Position numbers and translations under genes: made by a program. A stretch of DNA of 16,711 nucleotides from Desulfobulbaceae bacterium (GTDB taxonomy: Bacteria > Desulfobacterota > Desulfobulbia > Desulfobulbales > Desulfobulbaceae), in assembly GCA_011322715.1 (NCBI GenBank), contig DRLX01000440.1, forward strand, positions 1 through 16,711. Direction: 5' to 3'. The first letter of the stretch is position 1, and every line of letters starts with the position of its first letter. A model generated the notes under the pieces. The model searched no databases. It saw nothing but the letters and a program-made list of their open reading frames with translations, and was not told the DNA's origin. Of the stretch, positions 1 to 7,286 are shown piece by piece.

Positions 1-1560
1 ATTCAGCTCAATGATACCCATCCGGCGGTTGCCGTTCCGGAATTGATGCGGCTCCTCATGGATGTGCATGGATATGGCTGGGACCAGGCCTGGGATATCA
101 CCCGCCGCAGCCTGTGCTATACCAACCACACCCTACTGCCCGAGGCGATGGAACGATGGAGGATTGATTTGTTTTCGTCACTCTTGCCAAGGCATCTGGA
201 GATTATCTATGAAATCAACCGCCGTTTTCTTGATGAGGTGCGCATGGCCTGGCCCGGTGCCGAGGATCGGGTCCGCCGTATGTCCATTATTGACGAGTCC
301 GGTCCCCGGTATGTGCGCATGGCCAATTTAGCCTGTGTCGGTTCCCGTGCCATCAATGGAGTGGCTGCCATGCATACGGAGTTGTTACGCAAACATACCC
401 TCGCTGATTTTAATGCGATGTACCCCGGTAAGATCAGAAACATCACCAACGGCGTTACTCCAAGACGCTGGATTGCGGTGAGTAACCCTCGTCTGACCAG
501 CCTGCTTAACGAGGCCATCGGCGAAAAGTGGATAACCGATCTCGGCCGGTTGAAAAAGCTCGAAAAGCTGGTGGATGACAGTGGATTCAGGCAGGCATGG
601 CGTAAGGTCAAGGAGGCGAACAAACGGGATGTGGCCGCCATTGCCCTGCGTCGGGAATCACTGGTGATTGACCCCTGTGCAATGTTCGATGTGCAGGTTA
701 AAAGGATCCATGAGTATAAACGACAGCATCTTAATGTTTTGCATATTATTACCCTGTATAACAGGATTAAGGCCAATCCGGATATTGAGATAACCCCACG
801 GATTTTCCTGTTTGGCGGCAAGGCGGCCCCGGGATATTTTATGGCCAAACGCATTATCAAGCTGATCAATTCCGTGGCTGGGGTGATTAACAGAGATCCT
901 GATATGCGGGACCGGATCAAGGTGTTTTTTATTCCCAATTATAACGTCAAAATAGGGCATGTCGTCTATCCAATGACCGACCTTTCCGAACAGATTTCCC
1001 TGGCCGGCATGGAGGCCTCGGGTACCGGCAATATGAAATTTTCCATGAACGGCGCCTTGACCATGGGTACCCTTGATGGAGCAAATGTGGAGATTCGGGA
1101 AGAGGTAGGGGCTGATAATTTCTTTTTGTTCGGTCTTACCGTGGAAGAGGTTATGGCTGTGCGGAATTCCGGGTATAATCCAATGGATTACTACCGGAAT
1201 AATGATGAGTTGAAAGAAGTCATCGACCGTATTGGTTCCGGCCATTTTTCCCATGGTGATCGGGAGTTATTCAGGCCGATTGTTGATTCCCTGCTCCATG
1301 ATGACCGGTATATGCTTTGTGCCGATTATCAGGACTACATCGACTGCCAGCAGCGGGCAAGTGAGGTGTTTGCCGATAGGGAACGCTGGACCAGGATGTC
1401 GATTTTAAACGTGGCCCGAATAGGGAAATTTTCCTCGGACCGTTCCATCACCGAATACAGTCGGAAGATATGGGACGTGCACCCGTTTCCGGTCGAATTA
1501 AAATGGAAACGTATTCCGGAGAATGGACTGCTTTTGAATGGTAGAGCAAGAAAACAATGA
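1..1560 (+). CDS. glgP: Glycogen phosphorylase, C-terminal part (5' end outside window)
   Basis: Catalyses phosphorolysis of alpha-1,4-glucan ends to glucose-1-phosphate in the cytoplasm, using pyridoxal phosphate (PLP). The frame is open from base 1 and reads IQLNDTHPA, a hallmark of the phosphorylase family, so the gene starts upstream of the window; an ATG at 43 is internal. The window holds 519 codons of a family usually about 800-850 residues long. Visible landmarks are NGVTPRRW (near 451), VKRIHEYKRQHLN (about 697-735, active-site basic residues) and EASGTGNMKFSMNGAL. In the last motif the Lys encoded at 1036-1038 corresponds to the Schiff-base PLP lysine. Catalytic residues appear intact and no frameshift is seen. 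The gene ends TGA at 1558-1560 and converges with the minus-strand operon, about 110 bp away from ydbL. The family call is certain; the exact substrate (glycogen or maltodextrin) is not resolved by sequence alone. Confidence 0.97.
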   Translation: MQLNDTHPAVAVPELMRLLMDVHGYGWDQAWDITRRSLCYTNHTLLPEAMERWRIDLFSSLLPRHLEIIYEINRRFLDEVRMAWPGAEDRVRRMSIIDESGPRYVRMANLACVGSRAINGVAAMHTELLRKHTLADFNAMYPGKIRNITNGVTPRRWIAVSNPRLTSLLNEAIGEKWITDLGRLKKLEKLVDDSGFRQAWRKVKEANKRDVAAIALRRESLVIDPCAMFDVQVKRIHEYKRQHLNVLHIITLYNRIKANPDIEITPRIFLFGGKAAPGYFMAKRIIKLINSVAGVINRDPDMRDRIKVFFIPNYNVKIGHVVYPMTDLSEQISLAGMEASGTGNMKFSMNGALTMGTLDGANVEIREEVGADNFFLFGLTVEEVMAVRNSGYNPMDYYRNNDELKEVIDRIGSGHFSHGDRELFRPIVDSLLHDDRYMLCADYQDYIDCQQRASEVFADRERWTRMSILNVARIGKFSSDRSITEYSRKIWDVHPFPVELKWKRIPENGLLLNGRARKQ

Positions 1561-1634
1561 TATCTCGGACACAAAACAGCTCAGAAGATTCTGTGCAATT
1601 TGTGATCATCGGGACATATGGAAACGGGATGTTG

Positions 1635-1662
1635 AAAAAAGGTGCCGGATCTATTTTCCACC
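1635..1662 (-). terminator. Possible weak intrinsic terminator after ydbL
   Basis: On the minus strand, about 10 nt past the ydbL stop, GGTG (1662-1659) can pair with CACC (1644-1641), directly followed by six T residues (1640-1635). The stem is only 4 bp with a long loop, so this is a weak candidate. It is listed because it lies at the expected end of the minus-strand operon, in the convergent gap with glgP. No stronger terminator was seen in 1561-1672. Confidence 0.25.
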
Positions 1663-1672
1663 GTTCATCCGC

Positions 1673-2005
1673 TTATTTCTTCAGCCAGCCCTTGCCGAGA
1701 TTGATAAACTGGCCCGGCGGGGTTTTGGCAATGGCTTTTTTCCCGGCCAGTAGTTCAACCGCGTGCAGGCTGGTGCCGTTTCGTTTGGCGATCTTTTCAT
1801 ACATGGCCTTGCGTTTGGCATTGATGTCGGCAATCAGCTTTTCTACCTCAGGAGTAGCTTTGACCGGTGCCAGGTAACCGGTTATGGTTTCTCCGACAAG
1901 TCCCTGCGCCTTGGCCGTTCCAAGGTCGAGGGCAAAGGCGGTCTGACAGAAGAGAAACAGCATGGTGATAAGCAAAAGGATTGTTTTTTTCATATTTTTT
2001 TTCAT
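1673..2005 (-). CDS. ydbL: YdbL-family (DUF1318) periplasmic protein
   Basis: A 110-residue secreted protein matching the YdbL family: GETITGYLAPV, a central helical stretch with KRKAMYEKIAKRNG, then LLAGKKAIAKTPPGQFI and a terminal WLKK. E. coli YdbL is about the same size and shares the GET.SGYL and PGEY/WL-basic end motifs. The N-terminus is a clear signal peptide (basic residues, hydrophobic core, cleavage expected after AFA at residue 25), giving a mature start LDLGTAK. The start at 2005 is preferred because GAGG lies about 8 nt upstream; a second ATG four codons in is possible. It follows ynbE after a 54-nt gap. In E. coli the product is a periplasmic partner or chaperone of the YdbH-YnbE inter-membrane bridge that moves phospholipid to the outer membrane. 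That role is inferred here from family and gene order. Confidence 0.93.
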   Translation of the reverse strand: MKKNMKKTILLLITMLFLFCQTAFALDLGTAKAQGLVGETITGYLAPVKATPEVEKLIADINAKRKAMYEKIAKRNGTSLHAVELLAGKKAIAKTPPGQFINLGKGWLKK

Positions 2006-2059
2006 AATACTGCCTCGTTTCCTTTCAAAAAGTTGGGATTGACATCCGGTCGCATGGTC

Positions 2060-2248
2060 CTAAAAAAGGCCACTGTCTTTGCTGAGGACATTATCCAGCT
2101 CCTTTTCTACTTTGACCCGTATCTCGTGTTGAATTTTGACATTGAGGTTAATGGTGATCGGTTTGTCCGGTGGCGCAACTTTGACGGTCGGTGTGCAGCC
2201 GGTTATGGAAAAGACTGAGACGACAAAAAGAAAAAAGAGGGTTCGCAT
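2060..2248 (-). CDS. ynbE: YnbE-family outer-membrane lipoprotein
   Basis: A 62-residue lipoprotein. The N-terminal hydrophobic signal ends in a lipobox (SITGC, Cys18), and the mature part reads TPTVKVAPPDKPITINLNVKIQHEI when taken in two pieces, TPTVKVAPPDKP and ITINLNVKIQHEI. It ends in ...SKDSGLF, closely matching E. coli YnbE (PITINMNVKIEHEI; ends SDLF). Known role of the family: an outer-membrane lipoprotein that stacks as beta strands onto the C-terminus of YdbH to complete a lipid bridge across the periplasm. A GGGAG Shine-Dalgarno sequence (2256-2260) sits 7 nt before the ATG. In E. coli the gene follows ydbH directly; here 270 nt containing a structured repeat separate the two, so expression relative to ydbH may differ. 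Very short, but the identification is strong. Confidence 0.93.
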   Translation of the reverse strand: MRTLFFLFVVSVFSITGCTPTVKVAPPDKPITINLNVKIQHEIRVKVEKELDNVLSKDSGLF

Positions 2249-2314
2249 GGGTGTTCTCCCGGTGCTATGGAGATTTTTTTTTAAGTATTGTCAGGACTTT
2301 TTATAAATTCATCA

Positions 2315-2456
2315 TAAGCCGTCACAGGCACCCCGTCTTCACGCGGTCACGCCTGCCCGCATAGAGGGGGCTATCGGAATCTCCGCTTACCTATGAACAA
2401 GCGTGACTGCACAGATAAGCGGAGACTTCGAATTAGGGGCACCTGGTGCCGGCTTA
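2315..2456. repeat. 142-nt imperfect palindrome (ERIC/MITE-like) between ydbH and ynbE
   Basis: The ydbH-ynbE gap (2249-2518) contains a non-coding, highly self-complementary block. Outer arms TAAGCCG (2315-2321) and CGGCTTA (2450-2456) pair, followed by GCACC (2328-2332) with GGTGC (2445-2449). Inside, TCTCCGCTTA (2380-2389) pairs perfectly with TAAGCGGAGA (2416-2425), extended by CGGA/TTCG-type pairing at 2375-2378 and 2427-2430. GTCACGC (2346-2352) can alternatively pair with GCGTGAC (2401-2407) in the loop of that stem. GGCACC-T-GGTGCC (2438-2450) is a local palindrome. This looks like a short intergenic repeat inserted within an operon. No transposase and no clear target-site duplication were seen. 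Adjacent to it on the ynbE side is a run of nine T (2274-2282). No convincing promoter was recognised in the rest of the gap. Confidence 0.6.
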
Positions 2457-2518
2457 CATTTTCCAGGTAAATGAATACACACAGTTACATAGCCTGTGAT
2501 CAGTTACAGTCCATAGGA

Positions 2519-5104
2519 TTATTTTTTCTGAAAGTGTTGTTGGACTTCTCGGTCAATTTCATTTGTCAGTGAATCACTATAGCGAAGACTTTTTATCAGG
2601 GAAAGGAGATTCTGCTGCGTGGTAATATTGAGATGCACGGGTCTTTTGGTATCAAGCTTCGGACTTTTGCCCTCCAGGTGCAACTGAACCTCCAAAGTGC
2701 CGTCCGGTTTGTAATTCGCCGAGGCGGCAAGAAGATTATAGTGAAATTCTTCCAATGCCTTGAGCGCATAGCCGGTCAGGGGTGAATTCGCAAACCCGCC
2801 CTTCGACGGTGGAGTATATTCGATAATTCCACCGGCTTGTTCATTATGCAGACTGCCGCTATCAACGTGGAATCCTGCTTTGTCGAGCCTGATCGGTAAC
2901 TCTCCGCTGACGCTTCCCGACACCTTCAATCCCTTGACCTGTTGCAGGGTCAGCAAATCCGCCAGGTGAATATCATTTACGCGGATGGTTGTCCGCAATG
3001 TTGGTCTTTGAGGATCAATTTGAATATAATCATTGGATACCGATCCGCCAAGGAGTGAGGCATGACTATTTTTCAGAATGAGTATCGGCAGTGGTTTTCC
3101 GGGCTTGAGGAGTATTTCCGTGGAAAAATTGTGGATGGGGAGGCCGACATCCACGGTGTCAATGGTAAGGGTTCCGGTCTTGCGGGAGGAGAGCAGGGGA
3201 AGCACCTGCAGATTCTGACTGAAGGACAACCCGGAAAAATGGATATCCCGGAAAAACCCTTTGCCCTTGCTGAGAGATATCCTGCCGTTCATGCGCAGGT
3301 GCGGCCAACGGATGGAACTCGTGATCCGCAGTTCTCCTCCGATGAGATCGGCGGGCAGGGACCAGCCGGAAACAATAGCTGAAAACGGCGTCTCTTTTGA
3401 AAAAGTCAAAGGTCTATCGGTGACAATGACTGCGCCTCCCCTGCCGTTTTTCAGGTTGTGGGAAAATTTAAGAGTAAACAGTCCGGGCACCGGTTTAAGT
3501 GACCAGGTACCGTTGCCGGAAATTTTGCTGTCGTCACCCTGGAGCCTGAGTGAAATGTCGGTAATAATCAGCCCTGATTTTCCGGCTTGCAGGTGAACCT
3601 TCGGCCAGGAAAGAGTTGTCTGCAGCTGCCATGTATTGCGTGTACCTCCAAGCTGTTGCAGCTTGAGGGTAAGTGGGTCAGTATTAATGACAAAATCCTG
3701 CAGTTTGAGAGAGTCCGTGGTTATCCGCCAACGGCCGGGACTGACTGACCAGGGGAAATTTCGGGCAATGGCAGCGGTTATGGTGGTGTCCTGCTTGGGC
3801 AGCAAACGAACGTGCGCAAACGAGTAACCGCTCCCTGTAAGTCCTGCGCCGATTACAGGCTGCTGCGTCTTTACCTGGGCAATGATTGTGTTGTCGGCGG
3901 ATGATGAGACTGTAATCAGGGGCAGGCTGATGGAATCGCAATGGAGCTGCGCAGTGGAGATGTTTTGCATCGTGGTGCTTATCCCACCGCTACCCTGTAG
4001 ATGACCCTGTCGGGCAAAGAGCAGACCGTCTTGTAAAACGACATGGATTCTACCTATCCGCAACAAGCCGGCCTGGTGTACGGTTATGTCCTTGAGGGTC
4101 GCCTCGCCTTGGATGACAACGCCTTTTGTCGGATCCATCAGCCCGTGTAGGTTCATTGTTACGGTATTTATATCGGTTCCGGACAGGTTAAAACCATTCA
4201 ACCGTACTTCACCGTCCACATGCGGATTTTCCAGCTGGGATACTGTCATTGAAGACGACAGTTGTCCGCTCATTTCCGGCAGCCTGGCGGCAAGGAGCGG
4301 ATTGACAAGGGACAGTTGGGCCAGATCAATCTTGAGCCGGGACCCTATTTTCCGTTTATGGGTTGTTAAGTCGACCCGCGCAAAAGGTATTTGTTGTCCT
4401 GTTTTTCCCAATTGAACGACCATCGTCGAAGAATCGGATATTGTGGCCTGTACTTGCAATTGTGCACGAGGCAGGAGAATGCGGGCAGTGAGGTTGTTCT
4501 CTCTTTTGTCCGAAAATCTCTTGCGGCGGGGCCTGCCCATGCCGGAGCGAGGGGTTTTCATAGTTTGTTGTGGCCGGCCGATTTGGTCCAGCCATGCTGG
4601 TTTGTCAAGGGTCAGGGAAAGTTTCCTGCCCTTGAGCGGTCCGGCGCCTTGACCGGTAATGGCCAGCTTTTCCACATGCAGGTGTTGGAAAGGAAGGAAG
4701 CTTTCAAAGGAGGGAGGGCGTATCCTTGGCAAGTTCCGCATGATGGCGGCAAGGCGTTGTTGCAGAGAAATTGGGGACGATTTTGGCGTACTCTGTACAA
4801 GGTCGAGGCTCAGAGTATTGATAAAGATGGTGTTGACCTGGTGGCTGTGTATAATTGATTGATTCCAGGTGATATGGAGCCCGTTGCCGACAAGGCGGTT
4901 GTCGGATCCGGGCAGGGTACAGGAAAAACGGTCAACAACCAGTTCATGCCCGTTGAAGGTGGTGGGAATGAATACAATATTCGTCATACCCGCCCGTTGC
5001 AGCACCCGGGTAATGACAAATGCGGTAATCGGCAGGCGGAAGAAAGCAAGTGATACAGCAAGAATGACAAGCGCGGCCCCGGTGAGAAACAGGAATTTTT
5101 TCAT
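2519..5104 (-). CDS. ydbH: YdbH-like AsmA-family inter-membrane phospholipid transport protein
   Basis: An 861-residue protein with one N-terminal membrane anchor (residues about 4-26) followed by a long beta-rich repetitive periplasmic region, ending SLTNEIDREVQQHFQKK. Length (E. coli YdbH is about 880 residues), architecture and the downstream ynbE and ydbL genes together identify it. Known role of the family, shared with TamB and YhdP: an inner-membrane-anchored hydrophobic groove carrying phospholipid to the outer membrane. The ATG at 5104 overlaps the TGA of the upstream M50 gene (ATGA, 5101-5104) and has an AAGGA motif 4 nt upstream, so it is translationally coupled. Odd feature: residues about 169-195 (WLDQIGRPQQ, MKTPRSGMGRP, RRK) are encoded by a dispersed nucleotide repeat (4528-4600) that also occurs at 12156-12235. 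This suggests an in-frame insertion in the N-terminal third. Confidence 0.9.
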   Translation of the reverse strand: MKKFLFLTGAALVILAVSLAFFRLPITAFVITRVLQRAGMTNIVFIPTTFNGHELVVDRFSCTLPGSDNRLVGNGLHITWNQSIIHSHQVNTIFINTLSLDLVQSTPKSSPISLQQRLAAIMRNLPRIRPPSFESFLPFQHLHVEKLAITGQGAGPLKGRKLSLTLDKPAWLDQIGRPQQTMKTPRSGMGRPRRKRFSDKRENNLTARILLPRAQLQVQATISDSSTMVVQLGKTGQQIPFARVDLTTHKRKIGSRLKIDLAQLSLVNPLLAARLPEMSGQLSSSMTVSQLENPHVDGEVRLNGFNLSGTDINTVTMNLHGLMDPTKGVVIQGEATLKDITVHQAGLLRIGRIHVVLQDGLLFARQGHLQGSGGISTTMQNISTAQLHCDSISLPLITVSSSADNTIIAQVKTQQPVIGAGLTGSGYSFAHVRLLPKQDTTITAAIARNFPWSVSPGRWRITTDSLKLQDFVINTDPLTLKLQQLGGTRNTWQLQTTLSWPKVHLQAGKSGLIITDISLRLQGDDSKISGNGTWSLKPVPGLFTLKFSHNLKNGRGGAVIVTDRPLTFSKETPFSAIVSGWSLPADLIGGELRITSSIRWPHLRMNGRISLSKGKGFFRDIHFSGLSFSQNLQVLPLLSSRKTGTLTIDTVDVGLPIHNFSTEILLKPGKPLPILILKNSHASLLGGSVSNDYIQIDPQRPTLRTTIRVNDIHLADLLTLQQVKGLKVSGSVSGELPIRLDKAGFHVDSGSLHNEQAGGIIEYTPPSKGGFANSPLTGYALKALEEFHYNLLAASANYKPDGTLEVQLHLEGKSPKLDTKRPVHLNITTQQNLLSLIKSLRYSDSLTNEIDREVQQHFQKK
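4528..4600 (-). repeat. Dispersed repeat element, copy A, in-frame inside ydbH
   Basis: Read on the minus strand, this 73-nt copy begins CCAGCATGGCTGGACCA and ends TCCGGCATGGGCAGGCCCC. It matches 12156-12235 at both ends: 15 of 17 bases on the left and 38 of 44 on the right. The middle differs between copies. The left end is itself an inverted repeat (CCAGC-ATG-GCTGG) and the middle holds the palindrome GGCCGGCC. In ydbH it is translated without a stop, giving about 25 residues including MKTPRSGMGRP, which looks foreign to a YdbH beta-rich domain. Most likely a REP-like or RPE-like palindromic element that spread into a coding region. Confidence 0.75.
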
Positions 5105-7281
5105 CGTCCTTTTGCGGCTGCCGCCCGGTCCTTTTTTTTGATCCAGGCGGAAAAAATATCATTGATTTTTTGCCGCAGGGTGACTCGTGGTCCCCTGGCC
5201 AGTACATAGGCGATTTGACCCGGATGGAGTTTGTGCACCACGTCACCCGGCAATGATATCTCCATGGAAAACCTGGGATTGAAGAATTGCATCTGCAGCT
5301 GCTGCCGCATTGAATTCTTGCCTCGTGCCATCATTTTTTCCAGCACATCAATGGGACCGCCGTATTTGGCGGCCAGCCCGGGATGGATCAGTTCTGTGGA
5401 CGCCGTGGGTGAAATTCGTTCTACCCTGCCGGTAAAAAGACCAAGATCGGAATCCCGCATGTCAATGGTGATGGTGTGGTTGACAAGGGCCCGCATCCGG
5501 TCAATGTCGTTCTGGGCAATGGAGGCGACAAGGTGTTTTTGGGCGGGGTTGACAATCCAGAGGATTTCCCGTCCTTTTTTCAGGTAGGTTCCGGTCAGTT
5601 GTTCTATATGGGGAGCAATCACCGTGCCGCCGGCGGGCGCAGTGATGCGCAGGGAGGCCACTTCCTCCTCTTCCTGCCGCAGTCTGGTCTGCTGGGCCTG
5701 TTCTTTGTGCTTGAGCACCTGCATTGCAGGCAGGTGACCACTGTTGTAGGCGATTCTTGCCTGGAGCCGTGTCCTGCCCATTTCCAGCTTCAGGGTGCTC
5801 AGGGCGGTGCGGCGTTCAGGGTTGTCGAGAATGAGCAGGGGCTGCCCCTTTGTGACCTTTTCTCCATCCCGGACAAGAATTTTAGCGACAAAACCATCGG
5901 CCTTTGTTTTGACGCGATACTGGTGCTCATATTCGACAACCGCCGGCGCCCGGATGGATCTTTTCCAGCCCACGGTGATCAGAAGGACTCCGGCTACGCA
6001 GGCCAGGACAAGGGAGCGCAACAGGAGGTCGCGTGCGACATGCGGATTCATTGCTTTGTAGCTCGGCCAGCGGGTAACAAAGCCGTGCAGGGGCATGACG
6101 ATCCAGACCAGGAGAGCGGCCAGCGAGATCAGTATACCCAGGCCGCCGAAAAGCTTGGATGCCATATAGCCCAGCGAGGCCAGGACCAGAAAGCGCCAGA
6201 TATAGACCATGACCCCGTACACACGAATGAACAGCCTTTTTCCTTTGGGCATGCCGGCCATCGATGAAGGATTTGTGATATTGAGCAACAGCCGCGCCCA
6301 GAACTCCTTGGTTGATTGTAAACCAAGTTGATAAAGATTTGGGATGCCGACCAGGTCGGAGAGTATATAGTAGCCGTCAAATCGCATCAGCGGATTGCCG
6401 TTGAACAAAAGAGAGCTGATCCCTGCGACGATGACGGTACGATGAGCAATGAGCCCGGTCGTGGTGTCGGGATGCGCAGCCCATACGAGCAGGGCGATCC
6501 AGGCGACCGCCAGTTCGCTGAAGATACCGGCAGCGGCAACATGAAGCCGTTGCAGGTTGGAGGGAAAGTTCCAGGATGAGGTCGCATCCACATAGGTAAA
6601 GGGCATAAACAGGATGAAAAGGATGCCTGCCTCATGGATTCGACCGCCGTAGCGATAACAGACCAGGGCGTGAAAAAGTTCATGCAGTAACTTGAGGCCA
6701 AGCCAGATCAACCAGATGAGAAAGAGGTTGGCCGGGGCAAAGAAGCCCGCGCTCCGGGCATGGAAGGCCTGCCAGTGAGAAAAAAGAGCGGACAGGGCAA
6801 GGACTCCGGCAATGAGCCAAAGCAGGCCGAACACAGGGCCGGTCAGGGGCTGGAGCCAGGGGCTGATTTTTTTCAGCAGAGGATCCGGATTGCCAAGCGG
6901 TATCTTAAACGACACCAGGTTCATTTTGTTAAGTGCCTGCATCGTCTTCATCCGGCTGTCCTGTCCAAGCAGGGCATTAAACATTTCCGGGCTGTCGGTT
7001 TGTAAGAGCTGTCTGGATGCCGCCCATTTGAGAACCGTCATTGCCTGTTCCGGAGACAGTATTTCGTGGGTTGATGCAGCGGCGCATTGTTGCAGGAGGT
7101 CTTCGATGGAGGATGAATGATTGAGATGGGCAAGGAGAAGGTATTCTTCCGGACCGATCCGGTAATACATATGCCGGGCCGTATCCTCGACGATATAATG
7201 GTCCTTGCCGGCTTCCTTTGCCGGAGTAAAGCGCAGGCCGGGTCGAAGCCGGGGCATTGTGACGGAACCGGTACTTTGCAT
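5101..7281 (-). CDS. PqqD-like / M50 zinc metalloprotease / HlyD adaptor fusion protein
   Basis: A 726-residue inner-membrane protein with three parts. Residues about 10-95 (RLRPGLRFTP, HMYYRIGPEEYLLLAHL) resemble the PqqD/winged-helix peptide-binding domain often placed before such proteases. Residues about 145-440 are polytopic membrane segments with the site-2-protease zinc motif HELFH (His200, Glu201, His204) and the distal motif NGNPLMRFDGYY (Asp302), so the active site looks intact. Residues about 445-700 form a HlyD-type adaptor: lipoyl half-motif ADGFVAKILVRDGEKVTKGQ, a short alpha-hairpin (about 487-545), the second half ITAPAGGTVIAPHIEQLTG, then a beta-barrel region. It starts 5 nt after the stop of the GAF/HlyD gene and ends overlapping ydbH by 4 nt. 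Likely role: inner-membrane component of the adjacent export apparatus, possibly processing or recognising the cargo. That role is inference; domain identities are clear. Confidence 0.9.
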   Translation of the reverse strand: MQSTGSVTMPRLRPGLRFTPAKEAGKDHYIVEDTARHMYYRIGPEEYLLLAHLNHSSSIEDLLQQCAAASTHEILSPEQAMTVLKWAASRQLLQTDSPEMFNALLGQDSRMKTMQALNKMNLVSFKIPLGNPDPLLKKISPWLQPLTGPVFGLLWLIAGVLALSALFSHWQAFHARSAGFFAPANLFLIWLIWLGLKLLHELFHALVCYRYGGRIHEAGILFILFMPFTYVDATSSWNFPSNLQRLHVAAAGIFSELAVAWIALLVWAAHPDTTTGLIAHRTVIVAGISSLLFNGNPLMRFDGYYILSDLVGIPNLYQLGLQSTKEFWARLLLNITNPSSMAGMPKGKRLFIRVYGVMVYIWRFLVLASLGYMASKLFGGLGILISLAALLVWIVMPLHGFVTRWPSYKAMNPHVARDLLLRSLVLACVAGVLLITVGWKRSIRAPAVVEYEHQYRVKTKADGFVAKILVRDGEKVTKGQPLLILDNPERRTALSTLKLEMGRTRLQARIAYNSGHLPAMQVLKHKEQAQQTRLRQEEEEVASLRITAPAGGTVIAPHIEQLTGTYLKKGREILWIVNPAQKHLVASIAQNDIDRMRALVNHTITIDMRDSDLGLFTGRVERISPTASTELIHPGLAAKYGGPIDVLEKMMARGKNSMRQQLQMQFFNPRFSMEISLPGDVVHKLHPGQIAYVLARGPRVTLRQKINDIFSAWIKKKDRAAAAKGR

Positions 7282-7286
7282 AGGGT

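Noticed and set aside
207..1254. Minus-strand open frames within glgP
   Set aside because: They lie fully opposite a well conserved phosphorylase coding region and show no recognisable protein features.
2249..2314. Separate promoter for ynbE in the AT-rich stretch
   Set aside because: Some TATAAA-like and TGACA-like strings occur, but no pair with convincing spacing was found.
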